The notes beneath the pieces are model-generated. The model was not told the origin of the DNA and did no database searches. It worked only from the letters and a program-made list of their open reading frames with translations. Both the position numbers and the translations under genes were made by a program. A DNA stretch of 64,000 nt. Origin: Pleodorina starrii (Eukaryota > Chlorophyta > Chlorophyceae > Chlamydomonadales > Volvocaceae). The stretch lies in contig BRXU01000001.1 in assembly GCA_030267565.1 (NCBI GenBank), positions 9,837,001-9,901,000 on the forward strand, in the 5' to 3' direction. Below, in pieces: positions 1-12,600 of the stretch. Every line of letters begins with the position of its first letter. Positions within the stretch are counted from its first letter, which is position 1.

Positions 1-647
1 GTGCCGGCCTAAACCACGGCGTATGGCGAAGAGGCCCGTCTTCAAGCCCTTCCCGGCCTTTCACGAAGGGTATCTTTTTGTGCACTGCGAGTGGTGGTGC
101 CACGGGGCTCACTGTACACTGGAGGGGAGTAGTGAGGCTTTGCGATACACCTGTCACTCGTGAGTCACAAGCAACGGCTGGGCACGCGGATATGCAACGC
201 CCAAGCATCTTGTCATTCACATAATGGGCTGACTCGATCATGATCCTTGACTCGATGCCTGCCTGCAAGGCCCGGCCCCTGTCCCACCTGCTTTCTTCCC
301 GGCCGGCTCCGTGCATACATACGCAAGGCATGTGTCCCCAATCTACGGAAGTCCCATCCCACCGGGCACTCTCCTGGGTAAACCAGATGCCACCGGGCCA
401 GCTGGTGCCGCCGCTGCGGAGCAACTAGCCCTTTGCTGTCCCGGCACACAGCGCTGTCAAGCGCCGCAGGACGCCCGCTCTGCGCGCCTGCCTTTGGGGA
501 GCACGCCTCCGAGCCTGCCAGCTCGCACCATTTTTCCTTGACCCCTTCCGATCGCCCCCACCCGTGCTTCCTTCCGCCTCCTCCTTTACTCAACCGGAAA
601 CCAACCACCCCGTGAAGTAAGCGACCCGCCCTTCCGCCTCCACGCAG
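1..647. other. 5' flank or intron of the VPS50 gene, no exon recognised
   Basis: The stretch before the first recognisable VPS50 exon holds only short frames without family resemblance. It ends in a pyrimidine-rich tract and a CAG acceptor at 645-647. The 5' coding exons of VPS50 must lie here unrecognised or upstream of the window. Confidence 0.4.
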
Positions 648-3600
648 ACCGTGAGCGGTCGCCTGTCCCGCCACGTCAACAAGAAGCGCGATGTGCTGCT
701 GGCGGGCATTGACCGGGTCGCTGAGGTGCGCCGCAGAGGGCTGTGGCGGGGAGGAGCGAGTCGGGTGGGGACGTAGGGTTGGGGGCCGCTCAACCGGGCC
801 TCATCCGACCCTGGAAGAATGCTGCCGTCCGGGTGCATGGCGGTGCATGGCGGACGGGGATGGGGATGGGCGCCGTGTTATCGCCGGCCAAGCGTCGCTT
901 CTGCCCTCGCCTGGCCGGGGGGTCGCTGGCGCCGTGGCCTGGGCGGCTGCTTCACTGTTTCGACGGATGCAGCGGGCGCCTGACGGGGCTGGGCCCACCG
1001 GCGGTGGGACCCCGGCAGTGGGCTCCCCGCGCTGGGGGGGGGCACGAGGATGGAACCTACGATTAGACGTCAAGAGGTCCCTGCTGGCTCTGGCACTTAT
1101 TCCCGAGCCCCACCATGCGCTCCGGCCGTCCCAATGGCAATATGCGTTGTGTTTTTTCTTTGCTGGGCCTCCGGGATTGTTGGGCATGTGTCGAGTCCCT
1201 CGCTTCCAGACGGCCCTCATTGCCGGCCTGCTGGGCGGGGTGGGCAGGAGGCCGTCCCGTCACGAGTGTCGAGTCCCCATGATGTCCATGGTGTCGAGAA
1301 ATCACCTGAAGGAGTACCGTGATTTCCGCATTCACCGCCGACATTTCACTTAACCAGCGCGGCTGCCTTGTCCTGTTCTGCCCTGTCGCATCCTGAGCTG
1401 TCCTGTCGCGTCCTGTGCTGCCTGCCCCGACCTGTCCTGTGGCGTCCGCAGGTGGAGGACGACCTTAAGGCCGCCTTCCTGATCAGCCGCTCCAGCCGCG
1501 CCACGCTCAAGGCGGCGGCGGAGGAGGTGCAGCGCAACATGCGGGTGGTGGGGCAGACGCGCCGCAAGCAGAGCTTCATGGAACTGATGGAGGTGATCAG
1601 CAAGATCAAGCGCGCGCGGGACCTGCAGCACTCGCTCAAGTGGGTGGCGCTGGGGGGCGGCGCGACAGGGGGGCTCGCTGGCTGGCTGGCGGGGAGAGAT
1701 TGGGGGAAAGGGAAGGGGGCGGCGGCGGAGGGGAAGGGCTGGGGTGCCAGCCAGGGCACCCCAACCAGGGCTGTCACTCCACGTACAGGACACGGATGCG
1801 GGCACACCGTGCCCAGTACGTGGTACACCTTGTCGGATCCACGCCGGTGCCAATGGCGGCTTCCCACGGGTTGCCATGGCGTTTCGGGATAGTGCTGGCG
1901 CCGGTGATGATGCTGGTGATGTGCTTTGGGGAGGTGGACGTCCTTTCGCTTTGACGGCCGTGATCGGCGGCCGCAATGGACGGCCGGTTGGTGGTGGTGG
2001 CGAGCTCCGTCGACTGTCTGCCTGCTGCGTGTGCAACCCACATCTCCAGCGGGACAGTCAGTCCAGGCCACACGGGACGTGCCCGCCCTTGGACTGGACT
2101 GTGCTGTGCTGTGCGGGGGTGCCCGGATTCCTCCTTGATTGCGGGGGCCGCCGTTGGAGGCTCTGCGGGTGGCGCTGTGACGGGCGGACTCCGCCTCTCC
2201 GCCACCCTACGCTGCCCTCCGCCGCCCCCGCTGCGCTGGGCTCTGGGTCCGTTTCGCTGACGCCGCCTCCGTCCCTCCGCTGCGGTATCTTCCTTATTAT
2301 CCCGCTGCGCAGGAAGTCGCAGGAGTTGGGCGAGTACGGCGACGCGATCATGACTTGCGTGCAGTGCTTCCAGGGGCTGGAGTCGCTGCGCCAACTGACG
2401 GTAGGGTCGGCTCCTGATGGGGGCGGCTGTAGCCCGCAGGCGGCCGCATCCCGCCAGCGGGCGCCAGCATGGGTACAGTACTGGGTTTTCACCACAGGCT
2501 TTCGCGCAGCCGTAATTATGGGGCCAATCACAGGCCACGCTGGCATCCCGGGCTGCTGGTCAGGCCGTGCGGGAGTTGCGGCTTGGCCCTTGAGGCATCG
2601 CGCGCGCAAAGCTCGTCTTACGTCCGTGGCGATGGCGCCGCGATGGGGCGCTTCCGCCGGCTCTGCCGCCCCGCGAACGCACCGATCCACCTGCAGACGC
2701 ACGCAGAGCGCGCACACCGCATGCGCCGCTGTGTGTGCGCCCTGTTGTCGTCCGCATCCGTTGGCGCGCTCCCCCTCCCCAGCCCTCCGCAGCATGCGTT
2801 CTCGCGTCCCAGCGGCTGCGCTCGAGACAGCGGCTGCGCAGCAAGCACCCATCGCCTCACCCTCGCCCTCCCCAGCCCTGGGCCCGAGCCCCGACCCGCA
2901 CTGGGCCGTCCTCGCCCTCATCCTCACCCGCATACCTGCAACCAGTGCCAACGACGCCTCGCACGACGCATCTAAACCCGCTTTTCCTGGATCCGTCCCG
3001 GGTCCCTCCCGCCCCCCTCCGTTCCCGGTCCCGCTCCTGCTCCTGCTCCTGCTCCCACTCCCGCAGGTCTGCTCTGAGCTGCGTGTGACGGTGCAGCGGC
3101 TGTACCTGGACACGCTCCGCCGCATGGATGGAGCGCTCACCAACATCTGCGCCGAGTTCGACCCCGACAAGTACACCAAGGTGCGGGTGGGAGGTGGGGA
3201 GATGATGAAAAGAGGATGATGGCAATCCAGGGAGGTGACAGGCGGGAGGGCGGGTTAGAAAAGAAGACCCGCAGCGAGGTAACAGCGAGGTAACGGAGGG
3301 GCTGGGGGGTGGCGAGCGAGCGTGGTAAGGGCGCTGCGGGGGGAAGGGGCTTGAGAGGGAGAGGGTGCAGGACCGCAGGGGGAGCGGAGGGGCGTAAGGC
3401 CAGTGAGGGGGCTGCCAAGAGCGGTGCGGGCCGGTGGCGAGAACGCTGCCTGGCGGAGACCGACGGGAGTTCTCTCCCTTCTCCCCCTTATCGCCTTCCT
3501 CTCCTTTGTCTTACCGCCCTCCTCCCTTCCGCTATTCCCCTCGGACTGCCCCATGGTCCGCCACTCGTTTCTCCTCCCCTTCCGCCACCATCTCCCTTCC

Positions 3601-6600
3601 GGTGCTTCTATGAATCAAATCCCTTCGTCTGTCTCCATGTGTCGTCTCCATGTGCCAACCGGCCGGCCAGTCTGCCTGCCTGCTCCTCCAAAACGCTTTC
3701 CCCGTATCCTCCCCCCTCCCGCACTGCTTTTCCCTGCCCTCCCCCCTCCTGCACTGCTTGTCTAACTTACATCCTCCCCTGTCGCCTCCCGGCCTGCGAT
3801 CGCAGATCCTGGAGGGCTACCTGCTGCAGGGCATCGACGGCAAGGCGCTGGCGGACAAGGTGCTGCAGTGCTTCAAGGACTCCATCCACGACGTCACCAC
3901 GCGGGTCGTCAGGTCGCTGCTGCTCACAAAGCCCAAGTGCGTGAACACTGAACAGCCCCTCGGCGCGGCTCTTCACAGCTGCCGACCCGGGCCCGGGTCC
4001 GGGAAAAGGGCTGTTCTGCCGGGGGAGAAAAGAAGAAAGGAGGGGCCGCAGCGGAGGGATGGGACGTTGGCCGCCTAGGCCGGGTTGCGGCGGGGGGACG
4101 GGACGGGACGGGACGGGACGGGACGGGACGGGACGGGACGGGACGGGACGGGACGGGACGGGACGGGACGGGACGTGGCTTGTGGGCGCAAAGCCGTCGG
4201 CCTCGTGTCGTGCGCCGCGCTGGGACCCCAGGCTCCCCTGGGTGAGGCAAGAGGTGAAACCAAACAGGCAGGGCTTTGCCGAGCCTGGCCTGACCGCTCC
4301 CAGGTCCGCCAACGCCGTTGCCGCCCCGCGCCTCCAGGCCGTATCGACTTCCGACCGTACCTTCAACCGCGTTTACCCACCGCGGCGACCCCCCTCCGTT
4401 CGCTAACGCCGTCTCCATCCCTTCGCTGCGGTGTCTTGATTTTTACACCCCACCTCACTCCCCGCCCCGCCCGCTTCGTCGCAGGCTGGCCGACCGCCTG
4501 GCCGCCGGCGCCTCCGCCACCTCAGCCCTTCAGCTGGGCTATGGCGAGCTGCTCCGGGCCATGACCCCCGACCTGCTGCGGCCCTGCCTGCTGCGGCTGC
4601 TGGAGACGGTGTCGGACGTGCTGGCCTCCTACCACGTCATGGCGCACTGGCACGGCCTGGCGGTGCAGAAGGAGGGCCAGATGGCGGAGGCGGCGCAGGG
4701 TGGGTGGGTGGGTGGCGGGGTGGAGGTGGGGTGGGGGTGGGATGCGCCGGTGTGGTGTGCATGAGTGATACATTCTCTACCGGGACCAAGTGGCGATGTG
4801 GGGTGTGTGGGGGGGGGGTAAGGAAAGCGATACCGCGGCGGAGGGACGTAGGCGACGGGATGGGGAGCGAGTGGTGATGGGGGGCTTGTTGCACGGGGAA
4901 GGGAGAGAGGCCGCGAGCACCCTGGCCTGAGCTGGCATGCCGACGGGCAGGTTGGGGACGGGGGTGTGGGGTGGGGGCCCGGCGCCAGGAGGCGGCTCCA
5001 CAACCGCACCCAGCTTCGCGAGACGCGACTGCGTGTGTATGCATTAATGAAAACCGACACGATTGCGGAGGCGGGAGGCGGCGAAACAGGGGGACTGTCC
5101 TGCCTGTCTGCAACGGAACGGGGTTTATTTTAGGACCTGGTGCGGCGCGAGGAGCCAACCCTCCCCCTGCCCCTCCCTCCCCCCCACGCCTTCCTTGTCC
5201 CACTGCGCCTCGCGGCCGCTCTCGTGAACGCAGGCATGGGCGAGGAGGCCCGCCGCGCGCAGTCCGCCACCGCGGCCTTCCTCACGGCCGTCAACGACGT
5301 GCTCAAGGTGGGCGAGGCGTCCGGGCGCTGGGCGCAGGTTGCTAGGCCGCATCTGCTTTGGCTCTTGCTGCCTGGTCGGCCCCCCGCGGCCGCCACCGGA
5401 TCCGCCCCGCCCCGCCCCGTTTCCTCCCTGGCCCCTGACCCGCCCTCCTCCCTCACCCCAGTTCCCCCCTGACGTACCTGCCTAACCCCAGCACTGCCAA
5501 GCAACCAAAATGTCACCCTTTCCCTTACCTTTCGCCACACCCCCACCCCTCTTCCGTTATCATCCACTGCCGCTGCTGCGGCTTCATCGTTATCACCCTT
5601 ATCACCCCCATCCTTATTTCTGCCTAGACGTCCCGGGGGGAGGTGTTGGAGACTGCTGGTCGGCGCATCAAGGAGCTGCTGGCCATGGAGCACCTGTTCA
5701 AGGGGGAGGACTTCCTACAGGTTTGGGGGGAGGGGAGGAGGGGAGGACAGAGGGAGGGGAGAGGGAGAGGGGCTTGAGGGTGACATGAGTCCTTTGGAGG
5801 GGAGGGCTTTTTTAAGGATAAGGGGGTGGAAGGGATGCAGGAGGAGAAGGGAGGGGGTGGAGGGAGAGGAGGGCGCCCGGGGGGAGGAGAGCGGGAAGGC
5901 GGAGGGCGGAAGGAGCGGGGAGGATGAGGAATGGAGGAGCGGGAAGCGCTGGGATGGGTGGTGGGTGGGACCAGGGCCCGGCTGGCGAGGGGAGGGGGGC
6001 TCCCCCTAGGGTTTTCCACGAACCCCTGCCAAGCCCCTTTCCACGACCCCATTGCGGTACATCCCCCACACCCCCAGGTTGTGGACTGGTGCGGCAAGTT
6101 CGGCGCCATGGGGGAGGCCTTCCTGGGGGGACCCACCGAGCTGCGGCCGCAGGTGGGCAGATACGGGGGGTAATTAAAACGGCCCGGGACGAGGAGGCAG
6201 GTGGGCAGAAAGGGGGGGGGCCGAGGGGCAACCAGTATGCGGATATGATACCGCAGCGTTGCAGTGGAGGCGCCGGGACGCGGCGCGGCGGGGATGGTGG
6301 GTGTTTTGGGGGGCGGCCCTTTTCTCGCCCGAATCCTCTGGCCACCTAAGGACTTCAGGCAGGACTTCAGGCAGGGCAGGGCGCGGCGCTAGGGGAGGAG
6401 GGGCGAAGACGGACATCTATGAGAAGAACCCCGGGGATGTGTGTGTGTGGGGGGGTCTGGGATTGCGTTTGGGGCTCTAGGCTGGGCCGCGGACACCGTT
6501 GTAGCGGGCCTCTCACCCGGGGCGGGGTGGCTTCTGTCGCGAGGATGGCTTGGGCTGTTGGGCGCTGCGGTCCGGACGGCCGGGGCGCGGCCGGGTGTGC

Positions 6601-9600
6601 GTCAGGCGGGCGGCGCTGCACGAGTTTGTGTGTGTGTGGGCGAACGCCTGGCTGCCGTGTCCGTGTGTCCGTGTCGGCTTTGCCCTTGCCTTGCTCCTGC
6701 CGTTGCCTAGCTGGCCTGGCCTTCCACGGGGGGCCGTGTTGGAACGCTTGACAGCGGGGACAGGACAGGACAGGACAGGACAGGACAGTGGTGCTGAACC
6801 AACCAACCAACCAACCAGCCAACCGGTCATACCGTATGCAGCTGTGCCGCCGGCGTAATGGCCTGTGCTGCTCTGTGCCCCCCTCCCCCTCCTCCCAACG
6901 TCCGCAGTGACTCATTTTTATATAAAGGAGCATATCACTCCCTGACCCCCTCCTCCCGCAGGTTATGGCTCTGTGTGCCCGCTTCCTGCCCGCCTACCAC
7001 CGCTCCAACCTCGAGTCCCTCACCACCTGCCTCAACAACGAGGCCTGGCAGGTGCGCGGCTGGGCCCGGTGCGGTGCGGTGCGGTGCGGTTTGATGGGGG
7101 CCTGCCCGGCGGAGGGGCGGAAGGGAAGGGGGCCGGGTGTAGACGCGCTCGTGGAGCCCTTTCGCGCCGGCTGGCGTTGTACTGATGTCAGGGCGGGGGA
7201 GGGGAGGGGAGGGGCAGGAGCTTGATCCGTGCGTGCGCTGCACGCACCACGCGCCACTCGCCACGGGGCGTTGCAATGCGCTGGAGCTGGGGGCCTGGGC
7301 AGGGCGCTCTGCAACTGTTGGCCGCTTGCGGACACGGTGGCTACGATGGCGTCGTTTCTTCGCCACCCGCTCACTCAAGCCTCTCCGCCTTTTTGCGTAT
7401 GTGTCCCGCACACCCTGCCGCTCACCTCGTCCTCCTGTCATACTCTTAACACCATCCCCCCAAATGACGCGTCGCACTCTTACCCTCCCCCCCCCACACT
7501 CAAACTCCACGTCCCCTCCCCTTCCCCCCCCCAACACACCCACAAACCCAGGACGTTGGTGCGGTGACGGGCGCCTCGGGCGCAGTGACTCTGGAGCTGG
7601 ACGACGCCATCCTGCACTCGCCGCTGTACATGCCGCACTGGGGGGAGGACAACGCCGTCACCACCTTCGACAAATGGATGACCAGCGGCAACCCATTCAA
7701 GCGCGGGTGAGGGAGGGAGGGAGGGAGTGGCGCAGCGTTCGCGTCTGCGTCTCAGCGGCGCGCAGAGATCACCGTTTATTATAATGCGGCTCGGCAGTCT
7801 CGGGCGCGCTCTGGCCGCCTGCCATCGGCCTGGCGGAAGCGGGGGGGAGGGAGTGGAGGAGTGAAGCGCCCGGGCGGGACTACCCCTGTCACTTGCGTCC
7901 TTCCTTCTCCGCGCTTTCAGCCTGTTTGGGCTCTCCTGGCATCCCTTCTTCCTCTTTCCCCAATGACGCATTTCACTCTTAACCCATCCCCCCCTGTTTT
8001 CCCCTCTTCCCGCTCCTAAAATCCCCACCCCTTGTATCGCAGCACCGGGCAGGGCGCCGTGGCGGAGGGCCGCCAGAAGTCGCTGGTGGACCTGCTGCAG
8101 CGCACCACCGAGGAGGGAAAGCAGCTGTCAAGACACGGAAGCCAACAAAGCGGCCTGGGAGACGCCGGGGCGACCGGCGGCGACGGCGCTGCCGCCGCCG
8201 CCGCCGCTGGCGGCGAGGACGCCGACGGCGCGGGCGGCTCCGCCGCCGTTGCGGCGGAGCCGCAGCCGGCGGCGGCAGCCGCTGGCTCCGACGCTGCGGG
8301 CCCGAGCAGCGCCAGCCTCAGCACCGGGCTCAGCACCAGCGTCAGCGGTGCCGTGGAGGGGTCCGATGCGTCGTTGCGGGGGGCCGGGTCAGTGGCGGCA
8401 GGGGCGCCAGGTCGCGGGGCCCCCCGCCGACCGGCCATGCTGACTATCTCCTCCCAGCAGGCGCTCAAGTACATGAAGCACTACGGGGAGATCATGCGGT
8501 GCGGAGGGCCGGTGGAGGTGGGGGTGGGGGTGGGGTGGGGGGTGGCGTAGCAGTGGGGGTTGGAGATCCAGGGCCTTGTGGAGAAGTGTGCAGCTGCCGC
8601 CGCCCCTCCCCGCCGCCGCGCCTCCGCCCTCCGCCCCGCTTTCCACGTGCTGAACCAACCATCCCGCCCTGGCCTTCGTCGTTCACATCTATTGCGAGTT
8701 TGCGACACTCCCGCCTGCCCTCCCGCCTGCCCTCACCTGACCTGATTACCGGTACGCAATTTCCTACCGTTCACGGGCTCCGGCTGATCTGCGGATAATC
8801 CCCCCACCCACCCTCCCGCACCCTCCCTGCCCTCTCCAGGCCCCTGGAGGGCTATTCGGAGACTCTGTTCCGCTGCCTGGCCGAGATGTTCGATGTGTTC
8901 CTGCTCTACTGCTTCTCCGCGTTCGGGGGGCTGGGGCTGGAGGACCTGGTGTGGCGGGACGACCTGCTGGCGCCCCGACTCAAGGGGGCGTTGCTGCGCA
9001 TCCTCACAGCGGACGGATCCAAGTACAAGACAGTGGTGGGTGCCCGGGCTGGGTTGGGTTGGGGTGGGGTGGGGCGCAACCAACCATGGATGGTGGTGGT
9101 GGATGGTGGTGATGTGGATTTGAGCTGCGGGGCGGGACTGGCCCCGTGCTGTGGCCCCCCACTGGGCAACCCAGCCCCCCAACCCCCCAACGCCACCCCC
9201 CACCCTGCCTCGCTCACCTCGCTTCGGCTCCGCCCTTGACGGTACTTCCTTTCCTTCCCTTTTTTGTGTCCAAGGAAGATCAGGCGAAAGCGAGGTCCCC
9301 GCCGTACCCCCCCCCCGCTTACTCCGGCCCTCTTCTGTTACTTTTACCGTTCACGGGCTCCGGCCTACACGTGGATAACCCCCCGCTTACTCCGGAAATC
9401 CCCCGCGCTCCCCGCCCTCTCGCCCTCGGCCCCGCCGCAGATCGAGGAGCTCGCCCGCAACAAGCCCGTGGGCCGCGGCGCGCCCATCGCCGCCACGGGT
9501 CTGGGCCTGCTGGACCGCTTCGGTGACAAGATGGAGAGTCTGGCGGACAGCATGGAGCGCTCCGTCAGCCGGATGGCGGTCAAGCTGGGGGACAGCAAGA

Positions 9601-12600
9601 TCGTGCAGGTGGGCCTGGGCTGGGCTGGGAGGGCGGTACACGCAGACAGAGCAGCGAAGGAGGAGGGGGAGGAGGGGGAGGAGGGAGAGGGGGGGAAGGT
9701 GGTGCCTTTATTTACGGTACTAACCATATTTCCCGGGTCCATTGGTGGCTGGGTTGGTCCTGTTGTCAGCTGGCCGGCTCCTCTGACTCTTTGGGCTGTG
9801 GCCGTTCCCGGTTCCCGCTCATCCTGTTGCCTCCAACACCCCCCACCCCACCCCCCCTCCCCCCTCCCCCAGGTTATGGGCGGGCCGGCGGACAGCAGCG
9901 TGCACATGGCCGGCGTGCAGGGCAGCGGGGCGAGCATGGTGGGCTTCCCGCAGGTGAGTTGGAGAAACCGGCCGGAAGGCCGATGGGGCGGGGGTGGGCG
10001 GTCAGGACGTCCGAAGGATGGGAGAATGGGGCAATCAGGGAACGGGGCCTTTCTTGGGCTCGGACTGCCGACACTGCACCGCCCGCCCGCCACTACCGGC
10101 ACTATTACGTCCCAGTGCCCACGCTCATCTCTAATGCCGGGCCCTGCGTTTAGAGAATGGCAACACACAACTGGCAATTTGGCGCCCTCTCCTAGCTTTT
10201 TCACTACTCGCTGGTCGCTCGCCGGACCTCTTTCGGTTGGTCCATTTGCCAGTTCGGTCTCGCTCTCGTTACATGTAGTGGGGGTGATACCGTAACGGCG
10301 GTCCCCGCGGGCGGGGGGGGGCAGGGAGGTAGGTAGGAAGGGGTTAACCATGCCGGGCCGTGAGGGGAGGCGCAGAAAGAGGGAGGGGTTGTGTCGCGAA
10401 CTTACAACACCCACTTGGAACACCGTCACCGCAGCAGCGCCTGCGCGGCCCCAATCCCCAATTTCATACCGCGCCGTGCCTTGCCTTGTCTTGGCAAGGC
10501 GCGCAGCCCTAACCCAGCTCAGTGCCCCGCCCGCCCGCCCGCACGAACATACCCCGGCGTGGCACCGCCCGCCATGTGCCACCCCACACACACCCTCCCG
10601 CCGCTCGCCCTGCCCAGCCCCAACCCCACCCCGCTTCCTCGTCCTCCACCTCCACGGTGCTTGCCCACGGCCGTCCCGCGCGACCCTCACCACCCGACCC
10701 GACCCGACCCCACTCGCCCACCACTACCACCTCCCACGCCGCCCCCAACCCGCGCCTCAAAAAATGTACCGCCCCGCAGGTCTCCGCGCCCAACACCGGC
10801 ATGCTCACTCCGCTAGGCGGCCCCAGGTCCAGCGGCCCCATCGGCAGCGTCGGCGGCGCCCACGAGGGCGGCAGCCCCGGCGGCGGCTCGACGGGCAGCC
10901 CCGGCGGCGGCGGCGGCAGCAGCGGCCAAGCCCACTCCCAGTGGGGCCTCCGAGAGCGGGTGGTGGCGGTGGAGTCGCTCATGTACATGGCACAAGAGCT
11001 CAAGGCCGCCAAGCAGGCCATCATTGTGGGTTGGGTAATTTAAAGAAGTGACCGCAGCGATCACCGTGTGGGTAGTTGGGTAGTTGGGTTGTCGTTGTGG
11101 GTAGCGCGCGAGCTTCCGTCTGCGCGGTGGTGGCTCTTGTTTCTGGTTTTTTTACGTGCAATGTATTGTATGGAGTTCGAGTTTAGGTTCGAGTTTACGG
11201 GGTTGGGTTTACGGAGGTGTGTGCGCAACTTACGCAAGGCTTGGGTGCGTGCTTCACCAGGTGGCGCCCTGGTCGGGTCTGATCTGGCATCAGAGGGGCA
11301 TCGGTTGGGTGCATGCCGCCGCTAATGACGGCGATGGCGTTGTGGCGACCCACCGTTCAACCCCGCCGCCATCCACGTCACCTCCCCACCACACATCTTC
11401 CGCTCTCGTCCTTCGCCCCGCCCTTCCTCTCACGGACGCCCCCCTCCTTCTCCCTCCCTCCTCCTGCTGCTCCTCCTGTCCCTCCCCACCCGCCGGCCTA
11501 TACGTGGATAACCCCTTATGTGGTATCTTCTTTTTTACCCCTCAGCTTGCGCTCCCGGGCCGCTGCCAGCGCGATGTGGAGCAGTACTTCAACCGCTCTG
11601 TGGAGGCGGCAACGGACCTCAGGGAGTACCTGTTCAAGGCGGCGGCACGAGTCATGATGCAGGTGGGTGGGTGCGTGGGTGGGTGTGGCGGGGGACCTGG
11701 CGGGGTTTGGAGCTCGGGGTGGGGCTTGGGGGGAAAGATGTCCACTGTCCGTGGCATGCGAAGCGAAAGCAGTACCCGTGTTGCAGCCATGCGATCCGCC
11801 CCGCCCCATAGACAGCCATGAAGTCCACATGCGGAAGGGGGGAGAGGAGCGGTGTGCCGAGCTGTACTGAGGTACGCCGGTACGATGCGTGCGTTTTCCG
11901 TGGGCTGCAGCAAGGCCGGGCCGGGCTCGGGTGAGGTCTCCCGGGTGTGGGGCGGGGATTGCGGGTGACGGGTGAGCCTCCGGGAGGCGGCAGCGCCCTA
12001 AGCGGCGACTCCCTGCGCCCGGACCATGCTTTGGAGAAGGAGGCAGACGGGGCGGCGGCCCACTCACCAACAACCCCCCCCCCCAAGCAAGTTGATCCAC
12101 GCGGCTCTGCCGGGGGTTGGTTGCGCTCTCGTGCCAGGGCGGTGCACAAGGGGAGAGGGGGCACGTGGCAACGGGTGCTGCCCCGCCCACCTGCCGAGAC
12201 TGCGCGTAACTGGCACGTGTGTGTGTGTGTGTCGCGCTGCTTTGCCTGTGCCTCCCCCGCCGCCGTCGCCTCCTCACGTCCTCAGGGCGTGTGGGACAGC
12301 GAGCGGGGCATCCCCGCCGCCATCGGTGTCACCAACTACAACGTGAGGGAGCCCGCCATCAAGCAGAGCCCCTGGGCCGACTTCTCCGTGCGGGCGCTGC
12401 ACACCTTCAGGTGGGGGTTGATGGGGCAGGGGGCGGGTGTGGGGTTGGGGGTTGGGTTGCACGGGGTCCGAAAAAGGAGGGCAAGGGTTAGGGCGGGGGT
12501 GGTGCTGCTGGCAAGCCGGGGTTGAGTAGCGGGGGGAATGCCGGGGTGGGTACTAAAGAAGATACCGGAGCGAAGGGTGGAGGAAGGGGGGCGGCAGGCG

